A stretch of DNA of 64,000 nt from Halichondria panicea (lineage: Eukaryota > Porifera > Demospongiae > Suberitida > Halichondriidae), in assembly GCF_963675165.1 (NCBI RefSeq), contig NC_087388.1, positions 682,001 to 746,000 on the forward strand, read 5' to 3'. A model generated the notes under the pieces. That model ran no database searches and had not been told where the DNA came from. It saw only the letters and a list, made by a program, of their open reading frames with translations. The translations under genes were made by a program, and so were the position numbers. Shown one piece after another: positions 10,074 to 50,097 of the stretch (its first letter is position 1; each line of letters begins with the position of its first letter).

Positions 10074-12312
10074 ATGTCCAGAAGAGGATTGCTGCTGGTT
10101 GCTGGGTTCCTCGCAATGCTTCCTGACACTGTGGTCTCACAAACTCCACTCAGTCTGTCAGAGGCTGATATTCAAGAGTTGGTGGATGCTCACAATCTCT
10201 TCAGAGGAATGGTGGACCCTCCAGCCTCCAACATTCAGAGTCTGGTGAGTATAGATTGACCTGCATGCAGTGATGGAAATGTAGCAGCTCATTAATTGCT
10301 TTTACAGCAACTGTATATACATGCTTGTCACGTACTAGATGTATATACGATTATACTTCGTATCAAGGTCAGCTCAAATAGCATTAATTTATAGTGTGCA
10401 GTGTGGTTAAACTTTGTCAAAAGAAAATCATAGCAAAGCAAGTATTTGTTTTATATCAAACCATTATGTACATACATACATACACACAGCAATGGAACGA
10501 GGAGCTAGCAAGAGTGGCCCAGGCTCATGCTGCAAGCTGCAGCTTCAGTGATAACACAAACAGAGCAGATAATGTCTCCTTTGCTACTGTTGGTGAGAAC
10601 TTGTCAGCTTCTAATGCGGGGACTCCCAACTACACACTGTTTGTGGAGATGGGATGGTTCAGTCAGAGAGACAATTATAACTACCAGACCAACATGTGCA
10701 CAACACAAGACTCGTGTACAGACTATATACAGGTATATATATATATCATATAAGTATAGCTATATCACAGAGTTGCCATGCCGCCATATGAGCTATATAC
10801 GGGGCCTGTGGGTGATGGACAGTATAGTTCCTTTGGCCAGTATCTATTGCATGCCCACAGTAGCTTTGTTGCTATAGTAGCCTGTGTAAGTAAACACAAC
10901 CGTTGTTGTGACACACACATTCCTGCTATGAGTATAATTGGCAGTCCCACAGCAACCACTTTGAAATTGAAGGCCATCCATTAGAACAATAAACAATACA
11001 CAGCACTGCATGATTGAGCTTATAAGAGAGCATTTTGGTATTTGCAGTAATGCACATGCAGACTATAACACTTTGTTCTTGTCAACAGCTTGTGTGGGCT
11101 GACACAACAGAGGTGGGATGCGGGGCAGTGAGATGTCCCACCATTGACGGGTTCCCTTTACCGAATTCAGTGTTACTAGTTTGCAACTACGCACCAGAGT
11201 GAGTATGTATAGACAATGATAATAGCCTAAGGGAGTCTGTACCATGCAATATTGAGTAACCACGGTCAGTATATGGTGAGTAATACATTATTTTAATAAT
11301 GTAAATTGCTACAGAGGGAGAATTGAGAATGGACGTCCTTACATATTGGGAAATTTTTGCTCTAATTGTTCTGATGGGACTATCTGCGTGAACAACCTCT
11401 GCAGTAAGTGATCAAAGATTTAACTATTGAATACACAATTTATACCTACCGTCTTCACCCCCGTCCACAGCTCCTTTACAACCAACCACGCCCCCTCCCC
11501 GTATTACAACACAAATCGTATCCACAACAGATGCAGTGACTACTATCACAAGTCCTCCTACTGAGCCAACTACAAACCCCCCTACAACTATACCCCCCAC
11601 TACGATCCCCCCTATAACTGTACCCCCCACTACGAACCCCCCTACAACTGTACCCCCCACTACAAACCCTCCTACAACTGTACCCCCCACTACAAACCCC
11701 CCTACAACTATACCCCCCACTACGAACCCCCCTACAACTATACCCCCCACTACGAACCCCCCTACAACTGTACCCCCCACTCGTGAAGAAACAACTATCA
11801 CCATCCCCTCTACAACAGACATGCCCATAAGCACACTCCCGGTATCTACACAGGAACCTACAACAGCTACCACCGATCCACCAACCACTAAACCTTGCGA
11901 CTTATACCAGGCAATTACTAAAATGGTGAAATCGAACAAAATTAAACTGACGAATACCCAATCAGTTACTATTCGGAAGAGGCTGCCACTTGGAATACAA
12001 TTCATAGCATATTTTTATAAAGTGGTTTTCCTTGATAAAAGCAAAACTGACTGCAGCACTAGTACTCCAAACGAGAGATCTGACACTAGACCAAGGCGCA
12101 GGAAAACACGCTGGTCAAAATCTAAATCGACAAAATCTACTAAATCAACGAAATCTAAATCAGCGAAATCTAAATCAGCGAAATCTAAATCAGCGAAATC
12201 CAAATCAAAGAATTCAAGACGAAGCAGATTACGGTCAATAAAAAAATCAAAATCAAAAACAAAACAAAGATCGCCAAAGAAGACGAAGAAACAACGGAAC
12301 AGATCAAACTGA
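10074..12312 (+). CDS. CAP-domain protein with mucin-like and polybasic tail (copy 5)
   Basis: Exons 10074-10244, 10490-10732, 11089-11198, 11315-11403 and 11471-12312 join in phases 0, 0, 2 and 1 and give 484 residues. Signal peptide 1-22, CAP domain to about residue 190 (DAHNLFRG, VGENLSA, CTDYIQLVWAD, GCGAVRC, CNYAPE), then the Cys hinge. The last exon is greatly enlarged compared with the sister genes: a Thr/Pro repeat (units such as TNPPTTVPPT) likely to be O-glycosylated, a region containing LGIQFIAYFYKVVF, and a Lys/Ser/Arg-rich tail with KSKSAKSK repeats. The second cavity His is absent (DYIQ). The architecture suggests a matrix- or polyanion-binding secreted protein. An AATAAA lies about 50 bases after the stop. 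Confidence 0.87.
11573..11785 (+). repeat. 30-bp coding minisatellite encoding the Thr/Pro linker
   Basis: About seven near-identical 30-base units (cctacaactgtaccccccac plus ten more bases). The period is a multiple of three, so copy-number change keeps the reading frame. A second in-frame repeat of 15-18 bases (aaatctaaatcagcg) at about 12121-12200 encodes the Lys/Ser tail. Confidence 0.9.
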
Positions 12313-12836
12313 TATAATGGTCTTATAGCTATACATTAATTTTCATCCATTGTGCATCATAATAAAGAGTGCATAATTCATGCACTCCTGATAATAAATA
12401 TAATTATTTCACTCACAGTGCTAGAAATAATTATATGCTCACTTATAAAATAATATAGTGTTTAGTTCAATTTTCAATTTTAAGGCAAAAACGTTATGCG
12501 ATATTTATTTATGTTATTATCTTTGATTATTAGAACGCCGCAATTTCAATGGAGGTTGATACTGCCCTAATTCATATCTCTCAGAGCTAGCCCACACAAA
12601 GTCAGTCTAATCTAGGCATACCTCACACAAGTCCTCTATCACCAACCATTAATAGAGAAGATCTTGCAGTATTCATTATCAAGGAGGCAGGCCAGAGGCA
12701 TAACCTGCAGAGCATGAAGAACAAGAGGGTGGGGCTGGTCTGAAACAGTTTGTTTACAAGACGATCTTTCCCCTTATTTCAATAAAAACGCTGACTAGTA
12801 GAACAGAAGTAAATAAGAATTAATTTTTAACAAGCC
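12313..12836. other. Spacer between CAP copy 5 and the Rab-like gene
   Basis: About 520 bases containing the 3' UTR of the upstream gene and the upstream region of the GTPase gene. No further gene is recognised. Confidence 0.4.
12361..12366 (+). terminator. Polyadenylation signal for CAP copy 5
   Basis: AATAAA 49 bases after the stop codon that ends at 12312, on the coding strand. Confidence 0.6.
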
Positions 12837-13921
12837 ATGTCTTTTGAAGCTACCGGCGAGGGTGTTAACTTCATGGAGTCTCCTCCGGACAAAGTGGTGC
12901 TAGTGGGAGATGTCGGAGTCGGAAAAACCACACTATTCATGCGTTACAGGACTGGAGAGTTTATTGAGCACACTACGCACAACCCAAGGCTTGGAGAGTA
13001 CCACAAGAAGTGGAAAATCGAGGATGGAGAAGTGTCTGTAAGTCTTGTATCATTTAATATACCGGCAATATGTTTTTTGTCCCCAGCTTGCTAGCTTGTA
13101 GCTTTGCATGCTCTATTGGTTTTTTTTCAGTTTACTTTGTGGGGGTGATATTCCCAAGTGTACACAATGTATGTACGGGTAATCTGACTCAGGTCGTAGT
13201 TATTAGTAGGAAGTGAAAGGAATTTTCAGACTTATCAGTTGACTTTGTAGCAAACAGTTACACTTGGCAGCATTAAATGGTACATACATGCACTCTAACT
13301 TTGATCACTTGGCATCACGTCACGTACACGCAGTCTTAACTGTGTACAAACTCTGTGCACCCCCTCACTAACGTCACCCCTCACACACCCACACACCCAC
13401 ACACACATACCATCCCTTGAAACACCCCCTCACAATCTTCACCCTACACACACCACCCCCTCACTGACCTCACCCCTCACACACACACACAGCTCACACT
13501 CTTCGACACTGCCGGCATAGAACGTCACATGAGCACCATTCCTCCCACCTACTTCCGCTGGTCCAAGGTCCTCATGCTCGTATACAGTCTTGATGATGCA
13601 GACACATTCAACTCTCTCACCAACTGGGCCGATAACGCAGTAGGAGCGAGAGCTGGGAGATCACAGTCAGATATAATTACCGTGCTTGTCGGAAACAAAC
13701 TTGATCTCGAAGACGATAGACAAGTTACAGTTGGGCGAGCAAAACAGTACGCTGAGAATAACGATATTTCAGAGGACATGATTTTCGAAATTTCGGCAAT
13801 GGATGGAACGGGAGTGCAAGACATGTTTGACAAAATTGCAGCGAAAGTGAAACCAGTTGGCAGTCAGCAGAAAATAAAAACTGAAAAACTCTCTAAGTCA
13901 AAGGCTGGCTGTTGTGCATGA
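12837..13921 (+). CDS. Atypical Rab-like small GTPase
   Basis: Two exons, 12837-13037 and 13493-13921, join in phase 0 and give 209 residues. The P-loop is GDVGVGKT (residues 24-31), switch II reads DTAGIER (72-78), the base-recognition motifs are NKLD (about 135) and ISAMDG (about 167). The C-terminus is Lys-rich and ends KAGCCA, a two-Cys arrangement compatible with geranylgeranylation, so it is expected on a membrane. The catalytic Gln of DTAGQE is Ile (residue 76) and the effector loop (HTTHNPRLGEYHKKW) is far from the usual T-I-G pattern, which points to low intrinsic GTPase activity or an unusual GAP. I cannot assign it to a Rab subfamily. It may instead be a member of another Ras-superfamily branch. 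Confidence 0.85.
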
Positions 13922-14381
13922 TTTTTTGTTCCACAGAATTGTTCACCTTATCCATATGTGCTCGTTGTGTTGTGCTGTCTTTAATCGCACCTAATATTAG
14001 TTCGAAGAGATTCATTTAATATTTTTGTTTTACTGACATCTCACACTTTGTCCACCTACCTTTTTGAAACATGCTTGCTACCTCACTGTAAGTCTTCTTA
14101 ATGTAATTGTTTGTAGTGGGGATTCCATGAAAGTTAGGCAATTAAGATTCAATGTGTTGTCTACAGGTATTATTTGCACAACAGTGCATGTTGTAATGTA
14201 ACATTGTTACTGGCTACTATTTCACAGCTTTAATAGACTTAGTATTCACATTTGATTCATTGTATGTTAGTAATTCAGAACTGGTGGACAAACACAATAA
14301 AATAAAAAAAATAGGACAAAAATGGATGAGAATTTAGTTACTGGTACGATAATTCAATATGTACATATAGCTATGACGATT
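13922..14381. other. Tail-to-tail spacer (Rab-like gene / SIRT5)
   Basis: About 460 bases between two convergent genes. AATAAAATAAA at about 14296 is a plausible polyadenylation signal for the plus-strand gene. Nothing else is seen. Confidence 0.45.
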
Positions 14382-16219
14382 CTATTGCTCTGGTTCTGAT
14401 GGATGCCTTTTCACAGCTTCGGGAAGTATCTCCCCACACTTGCCTTGGAAATGGTACCTGCATACAGATGGGTGAGTGGGTGGGGTCAGTACATGCATAT
14501 AATACAGTGTCAATACAGTTCAGTATTCGATACAACCATTATTTTTAGTTTGCAATGGTTCTCTTGATTGAATGCTAACGACCATAACAACCACCCACAC
14601 AATATATGACAACATACGTACTTGAGTGATCCAGTGACTGGCGTAGGTTCAAGGTTAAACTCTGCTACAGACACACCCCTTGCCGCTAATCGGGGGGCAA
14701 AACCAGCTGCAGGATAGACCACAGACGATGTGCCCACCTATGGGGGGAGAGAGAATAACATGGTGTTAAAAGATTGTGAAGTTAAAAATAAAAAAACACA
14801 TTTTTAGTACTCTGTATTATTTCTAAAGAGATCTGACTAGTACAGTATAATCATTTGGTTTGCTAAAGTTACCAAATGGAGTGGAAAAGAGTTGATCTTT
14901 TCGGGTACTTTCAACGTGAACACAAGCACATACCAGTAGACAGAGGTCACTCAACGTGAACACAAGCACATACCAGTAGACAGAGGTCACACTGTTCCAG
15001 TGCTTCATCCACTGCTGATAGCACAGCTCCCTCTAAAGGCTCTCCAAACCACACCACGTGTGGGCGGAGGAGACCATGACACTTACTGCAGCTGAGAGAG
15101 AGTATAAATACCGTTAATCGCTCCCAAAATATGGAGGAAGTACGGTCTCAACTATTAGTGTAATATCGAATATAATACCAATGATTAAATGTTGTAACCA
15201 TGCACTCTTAGACTAATAGTCAGTATTAACGGTTACCCACCTTGGCAGGTCAGACACTGGGATATCTGCAGACATTGCGTTTGGATCAGGTGCTCTGCAA
15301 GGGAATGTACCATTGTGCATATAATTACTATTACTATCCACAAGTAGACAATGACGGTTAATGATGTGCCTGCTAGGCTGTACTCACCCCTTGTCCTTGA
15401 GTGCAGGGCAGATGGGGGACTCGTTATTATCAGTAATATCTCCACACTTGGTACAGCGTGTCCTGAACAAACACCCTGTGGAAATAGTATGTGATATAAT
15501 CAAGGTCTGGTATTTGAAACGATTTTACCGTGTAGTTCAACGACGCTCTCAGAGCCGGCCTTATGATGGAGCCTATCTATGTTCTGTGTTATTACGGTAA
15601 CACTTCGTCCCTGGGGTTTTAGTCTGGCCTCCAGTTCTGCAATGGCTTTGTGGGCGGGGTTAGGAGACTGTATAGGGTGGAGGGGGTGGGCTCATTATCT
15701 TAATAATTTATAGCCACTTTGTTTATGGATTAGCTAACACACAAAACACACAATGAAAATAGATCGTTACACACACACACACACACACACACTCTCCACA
15801 CACACACACCACACACACTCTCCACACACACACACACACACCTTGGAATGCATGACCTCTCGTCGATAGCTATAGAACTCCCAGACAAGCGAAGGATCAG
15901 CTTTGAATGACTCTGGAGTGGCCAACTGTTGAGCTTGGTAGGTACGCCAATAGCCACCAGCTCCCCTGTGTGTGAACAAGAGTACACCAACCCATATTGC
16001 TACAGAGTAGTCTCGCAAGCCAGACGTTTCATCCACGAGACTTAGCTACAGTACAGATAGCTACCTGAATGTGGGCACTCCACTCTCTGCACTCATACCA
16101 GCTCCAGACAGCACGACAATGTTCTTAGCGGCTCCAAACACCTCTCTAAAGGCCTTCATGTCACTACTAGGTCCCTCTCCACTTGGCAACTGGGTGAATT
16201 GGCTCAGAAAATCAGCCAT
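14382..16219 (-). CDS. SIRT5: NAD-dependent protein deacylase sirtuin-5
   Basis: Eight exons on the minus strand (16219-16065, 15965-15842, 15667-15529, 15475-15388, 15294-15241, 15091-14974, 14737-14622, 14457-14382) join in phase and give 289 residues. Class III sirtuin motifs: [20 protein letters not shown] (42-58), TQNIDRLH (120-127), catalytic His 139 in ELHG, two CxxC zinc pairs, VVWFGE and [10 protein letters not shown]. Tyr 83 and Arg 86 (FYSYRRE) match the Tyr-x-x-Arg pair that makes SIRT5 prefer succinyl, malonyl and glutaryl lysine, so desuccinylase activity is expected. Start chosen at MADFLSQF, which aligns with the animal protein; no clear mitochondrial presequence is seen. The exon 2 donor lies in a TG tract and the exon 6 donor is duplicated (see 14911-14990). 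Divergent from CHMP4. Confidence 0.95.
14911..14990. repeat. 40-bp tandem duplication spanning the SIRT5 exon 6 donor
   Basis: Two identical 40-base copies (tcaacgtgaacacaagcaca...) abut. Each contains, on the minus strand, the end of exon 6 (CTCTGTCTACTG) followed by the donor GTATGTG. The higher-coordinate copy carries the donor that keeps the SIRT5 frame (exon end 14974). Confidence 0.92.
15767..15840. repeat. CA/TG microsatellite in SIRT5 intron 2
   Basis: Interrupted (AC)n tract that begins immediately at the exon 2 donor; on the minus strand the exon ends AAG and the intron starts GTGTGTGTG. Confidence 0.9.
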
Positions 16220-16532
16220 CTTTTAATAGTATAGTAGCATGAACAGAGCTAGCTCTGCAACTCTGTAGCATGAATGTACACAAAGAAGGAGGGCGTGGCA
16301 AGGATAATCTCTGATTCGCTGGGGATTCCCCTACTTGTTACACACATGTGACCACAAGATGACATAAGTTACAAGGAATGTACACAGAGTGTTAATACGT
16401 CATGCTTTGTGCGTTCCTATAATTAGACATTGATGTCATGTGACCGTAATTAGTAGGCACAAAATCAATGAAAACAAGAAAAATAAAAAGACATTCTAAA
16501 GTCAAAGGAGCTAAGTTGTAGAGGTTCACACA
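16220..16532. promoter_or_regulatory. Shared head-to-head promoter region of SIRT5 and CHMP4
   Basis: 313 bases separate the two divergent start codons (16219 minus, 16533 plus). No TATA box or other recognised core element stands out. The role as a bidirectional promoter is inferred from layout alone. Confidence 0.5.
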
Positions 16533-18212
16533 ATGGCTATGGCAGCGTTGGCTAAAGTGTTTGGTAGTGGTAAGAAGGGAGAGGCTCCCTCCCCTCAAGT
16601 GGCCATACAGAAACTGAGGGAGACAGAGGAAATGTTGACCAAGAAAACAGATTTTCTAGAGAAGAAGATACAAACAGAGCAAGCTCTTGCCAAAAAGCAC
16701 GGCATGAAAAATAAGAGAGGTATAATTACCGTTGTTGTTGACTGTATTATAACCAAACCCAATGGACACACAGTAGCTGTATTAATATAACAGTTCACAC
16801 CTCAGTTATAGCTATAAACCAGTGTTACTATCCATGGCACACCGTATGCCGTATCATTATGTATCGATTATCTAATGATGCCCTTTTCATCTGAAGCTGC
16901 TCTGATGGCTTTGAAAAGAAAGAAGAGACTTGAGAAGCAACTGGGGCAGATTGACGGTACCCTCTCCACAATTGAGTTCCAACGGGAAGCCCTTGAGAAC
17001 GCACAGACGAACACGGAGGTGCTTAAGAATATGAGCTTTGCTGCCAAGGCTATGAAGGCGGCACATCAACACTTGTAAGCCAACCCAGTGTTAAGACCAC
17101 CACTAGGTTGCCCTTTTAATACATCATCTCAGCTAAATCATACCGGTAACCATTGTACATTACTAGTACTTATGTATGGGCTTTAATTGAACACTTGAGT
17201 ATTAGAACTATTATTCCTGTGATAATGAATGGTGATCATATTTGGAAGTGTCACAGTTCCATTTCCATTGACTGTGTAAGGCTGGTAGTGTAAGCATGAC
17301 AGGAGAAGCTTGTTGAATAGTTTCATAAACAGAATTGATGCCCCGCCCACACCATGTTACTGTTACGTCTGTATACTAACTACCTGTGCTCCACCTCCCG
17401 CTCCCTCCCTCCAGGGATGTTGATGATATTCACGACATGATGGACGATATCACAGAACAAAACGAGATTGCTGACGAGATATCTAATGTACTCGCGCAAC
17501 CAATTGGATTTGCTGGTGAAATTGACGATGTGAGTCAGTTTATTAGTCTCGAATATAAAATCCGTTAGTTTTAGTACACCTGCAATGATAGTAGACCAGC
17601 ACACTGCTTATTTACACCTGGTGCTAGTATATACAGTGTATATTTCTGCTACATAATATGCCATACCCTCACACACATGCTCTCTCACACGCATGCCTCC
17701 CCCTCGCACACACACCCCCCCCCCAGGACGACCTGTTAGCTGAGCTAGAGGAAATGGAACAAGAAGAACTGGAGGAAGGCCTCCTGGAGGTAGGGGAACC
17801 GACTCATGTCATCTCAGATGATCCTCTTGATCTACCTGAAGTCCGTAAGTAACTTCTCCGTCTTTATTCATTCTTAACACATTATAGGTATGTAGCCTGG
17901 CCACTTAAGAAATTGTTATTACCCTGACTTACGGTATATAAAGCTTCATAATTATAGGTACATTTATAATCTCTAAAAAGGAAGTATAATTATACAGAGG
18001 CTAATGTAATAGATGTATATACACACAATTAGTAACTGTTCAATTTTTATACACCCTCCATAACATTTTGGCTGTGTACTCTTGTGCATGTATAGATTAT
18101 GTCATTATCCCCCCCCCCCTCTCTCTATACAGCTACTGCTGCTCCACGGACTAAGAAAGTGGTCCAGGAGGAAGACGATGATCTTAGAGAACTGGCAGCA
18201 TGGGCCTCATAG
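16533..18212 (+). CDS. CHMP4: Charged multivesicular body protein 4 (ESCRT-III, Snf7)
   Basis: Exons 16533-16719, 16897-17074, 17415-17529, 17727-17844 and 18133-18212 join in phase to give 225 residues, the length of animal CHMP4. The basic N-terminal core includes LRETEEMLTKKTDFLEKKI and KKHGMKNKR, then ALKRKKRLEKQLGQIDGTL and STIEFQREALENA with NTEVLKNM and AAKAMKAAH, all hallmark CHMP4 blocks. The C-terminal half is acidic (DDLLAELEEMEQEELEEGLL) and ends in a helix with DDDLRELAAWAS, the region that binds ALIX/BROX in the family. It polymerises on endosomal and plasma membranes for budding and scission away from the cytosol. Two in-frame Met codons (16533 and 16539) are possible starts. 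AATAAA near 18342 is the likely polyadenylation signal. Confidence 0.96.
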
Positions 18213-18480
18213 GACACTGAACACAAGCACATGCTCGTATAGAAATTGTTTTTAATGTCAAACTGTGATTGCATGCATTATTGTATTCAAGTGTCGATCA
18301 GTTGTTTTATAACTCTGTCAAATAATTATTGAGTGTGTATAAATAAATAATTATTAGATTATTATAATTATATTCAATCTCTTTGAAAAATAAATTAATT
18401 TCGATCATTAATCACAAATCTAAGCATGCAAGCTAGTAAGGCGTACAAACACAAATTATCGGCAACACAACAAAATAGAA
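18213..18480. other. Convergent spacer CHMP4 / TRAPPC8
   Basis: 268 bases between two stop codons on opposite strands, very AT-rich, with 3' UTR sequence of both genes. No other feature. Confidence 0.5.
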
Positions 18481-32868
<14,388 letters not shown>

Positions 32869-33454
32869 TCTGATTGGTCGGCACTTGTCCCTATAGTAAC
32901 GAAAAGATATCGTCTTAATTATGTATGTTAAGTGGTGGGTGGGATACAGTCCATACGTAAGTCTAGATATGTATACAACGTTCCGATAGCCATCGGTGCT
33001 TCGTTCCATGCTCCAAGCCTGGTTCTTACTGGATAGGTCCACACTGTCTCTTGGTTTTCAGTTCAGACGGTCTGCAGAGTGTGTGTGTCTTCAAGCTACG
33101 AGGGTGGGTATAAAAAACAAGGTACACTGTAGCTAGCTATCGGAGGCAACCATCTAGAAGTCATGTGAAAGGTCACGTGAGTCAGTCTAAGCAAAAACGC
33201 GTCCGATTGTAAGTTTAATAAGTACGTGTGTGTGTGCATAGATAACAAGGAAAGTACGTGCTTATAGAAGAAGAGACCTCTAGTGGATTGGAAGGTTCCG
33301 TAGCTCTAGGACAGGTGGGTAGATAAAATTGAAATGTTAATTTTTTGCCATATAAATCCACACAATTGGCATTTTATGTACAAGTACATATAGCTGTAAG
33401 CTTGTGGCTAGCACTCGTAATGTTGTATTGATGATCTGTAGGAGAAAAGACAAG
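32869..33454. promoter_or_regulatory. Shared head-to-head promoter region of TRAPPC8 and VAP
   Basis: 586 bases between divergent start codons. A possible non-coding first exon of VAP ends at about 33314 (acag|gtgggt), with an acceptor at 33441 (ctgtag) before the coding start at 33455. No core-promoter motif is obvious. Confidence 0.5.
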
Positions 33455-35389
33455 ATGGCAGAAAAAAAGCAGCAAATTCTGGACTTGGATCCTTCCAGTG
33501 AAATGGTTTTCAAAGGTGTGCATTTTTAAGAAAAAGCTACCCTTGGTAATGATTTGCGAAGCTTCGTCTTTAGTCAACAATTGCAAGTATTAGTTCAATT
33601 ATTACGTACTGTTGAGCAAAATTAATGCTTTGATAATTTTGTTTGTACCTATTAATATACATCTACTATGTAATTTATTGTTCTCTGTTGTTGCAGGTCC
33701 ATTCACTGATGTGGTGACGGCAACCCTTAAATTGTCTAATCCTACTAATGACACGGTGATATTCAAGGTTAAGACGACGGCCCCCAAGCAGTACTGTGTT
33801 CGTCCCAACAGTGGCATGCTTAACCCACACGAGAGTGCAGACATTGCTGGTAAAGTTGTGTGTGGATTATGTCTTATTTTTGATTCACACACAAACAGAT
33901 TGTTTCTAGCAGCTTGTTTTAGTAAGCTTTGTGATAGTTTGTCTAGTGTATGACGTACAATATGGACATGATGTTATAGTTTATCCGTGCACACTTTTAA
34001 CACCTCTCCCCCCTCATTTATCCCCCCCACACACACACACACAGTGATGCTGCAACCGTTTGACCCGCACGCAACGGACACACAGAAGCACAAGTTTATG
34101 GTTCAGACGATGATAGCTCCCAACGATTTCACAATGGAACAACTAGACAACGTGGTACGTCTCCTGTGCTGTACCTAGAGTAGGGTATTATCATACCAGT
34201 GTATTACTATGTGTGTGTGTATGTTCCATCTGCTAACACTTCCTAGAATTCCTGGACACCCTTTCCTGTTGTATATTCCTTTAGTCTCTGAATCACACAC
34301 TTTTAATACCCTAATTGCCAAATACTGTGTTTAGTAGTAACACAGCATACTTCCTCTATAGAAATAATGTTCCTATATTAATCCTCCCCCCCCCCCCCCT
34401 CTACCGCCTTACCTTACAGTGGAAGCTAGCATCAAAGGGTGATCTCATGGACTCAAAGCTCAAATGCACCTTTGTGGATGTCTCTCCAGAAGAACAGCCA
34501 AACAGCGAGGAAACTGTGACCACCTCTAAAGTACAGGTGTGTGTGTGTGGGTGTGTGTGTGTCTCTATAAAATTAATTTTATGTCTGTAGCAATAATCTG
34601 CTACAAATGTGGTCCCAAGTCGATTTTTGGCAGTAGCAAGAATCTAATTACGTTTTTATGTACCTGTGGTGCGATCAATTATCCTCTTTTTGTTTTTTCC
34701 TACCTCCACAGGGTGGCGAGTCAGCAGATGTTGGTGATATCTTTTCAAGCAGCACTGTGGAAACACCCAAACCAGCCTCCTCCGAAGAACGAACTCCTCC
34801 CTCCCAGCCCACAGCCGGCTCCACCCCAGGACCACAGAAACAGGACAAGGTGCGTGTGAATTTTTTTTAAAGCTTTATTTTTTTTTGTGAACAAGTTGTG
34901 TCTATATAAATACAATACTTGGCACTGCGTTATTGTTAGCACTTTCCACAGAATCAGATTGAGAGGGAAACTATGGAAACAGTGAGTGATTCTATATGAC
35001 TGTAATGAGACTATTACTTTCTTTTTTCTCTCCATAGAAAGTGAGACAACTTCAGCAGAAGCTAGACAAGCTGACGACAGAAAACACTCAGTTGAAGGTA
35101 CGGCCTTACATTGGTACATGTGTGTGTGTGTGTGTGTGTATTCTTGGTAATGTGTGTATTCTGTGTGCACTGTATCAACATGTTGTGACTAACAAGTGCT
35201 TTTTTCTCTCCCAAATCGACACAGGGAGAGGCCAATAAACTGAAGCAGAGGGTGGCAACGGCTGGATCTGCTGCAGCTGGCAAGATAAAGCCACAGATAT
35301 CACACAGCTCATCTTCTCTGAATATAGTAGCTATTATGCTAATTCTAGTGGCTATTATTCTGGGATATTTAGTTGGAAAATGGCTGTGA
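33455..35389 (+). CDS. VAPA: VAMP-associated protein (VAPA/VAPB)
   Basis: Eight coding exons (33455-33515, 33697-33849, 34045-34154, 34420-34536, 34712-34849, 34952-34981, 35038-35097, 35225-35389) join in phase to 277 residues. The N-terminal MSP domain has the FFAT-binding face ([18 protein letters not shown], then VMLQPFDP and KHKFMVQT, and LMDSKLKC). A Ser/Pro-rich linker, a coiled coil ([19 protein letters not shown]) and a C-terminal membrane anchor (about residues 253-272, [18 protein letters not shown]) follow. It is an ER tail-anchored receptor that recruits FFAT-motif lipid-transfer proteins to membrane contact sites. Exon 6 is a 30-base microexon that adds ten residues. The sequence does not tell VAPA from VAPB; it is probably a single pre-duplication orthologue. 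Divergent from TRAPPC8. Confidence 0.96.
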
Positions 35390-35908
35390 TAGACTCACCT
35401 TTTTTTTCTTTGTGTGTTTCTAGCTAGACTGGAACAGGATTAAAGAGGCTAAAAAATTATGACTGCCAGTTAATTTGAGTTAATTGTCTTCATGTTCTAT
35501 GTGTCATAGAGACTGTTTTACATGTGATTTGCTCATCGCACACTGTGTGAACATGTGCTAACATTGTAGCTAAAGCTTGTACAAAGTGCACACCAGTCTG
35601 TTAGTTGCAAATAACAGCAGGAGGTACATGATGCTTCATCTCAACCCGCGGCTTAATCTCGACGACTAAGACCCAATGAGTAAAGCTATGAATATTATTA
35701 ACTTATGGATGCCACACCCCTCTTTATAGGGGAAGACCCTAATGAAAAACCACCAGCCCCACCCCTCTTTCTACCTCGTGGCCTTAGCTAGCCACATGGC
35801 ACAATTTAACTACAATAAAAATAATTATAGCTAAAGAAAGTCACATTACTGGCCGGCTCTACATTGCAGATGGTCTACAAGTAGCGGTACTCTAACAGCA
35901 GATCAAAC
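35390..35908. other. Spacer between VAP and NSUN2
   Basis: About 520 bases: 3' UTR of VAP and upstream region of NSUN2. AATAAA at about 35815. No gene or structured repeat seen. Confidence 0.45.
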
Positions 35909-49872
<13,964 letters not shown>

Positions 49873-50097
49873 TATTACTACCAGTGTGTCTCAGTTCTAT
49901 GTGAATATCACTAGTAGATACATCTTGCAATTTATTTTATTTTCTATACTTATTAGAAATCTTTTTTCATAAATCATGACATGAAAACTATTGACATAAA
50001 TTATTGTATCTTTCAATTTATTAAATACCAACATAAACACGATTAGTCTAAGAGCTTTAGAGTTTTCCTACACTATAATATATAATATTATAAAGTG
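49873..50097. other. Convergent spacer after NSUN2
   Basis: 225 AT-rich bases between the NSUN2 stop and the stop codon of the minus-strand exon at 50098. No canonical AATAAA; attaaa occurs near 50020. Confidence 0.4.

Noticed and set aside
11424-12005. Minus-strand ORF rich in Gly/Val repeats
   Set aside because: Antisense of the Thr/Pro minisatellite exon of CAP copy 5.
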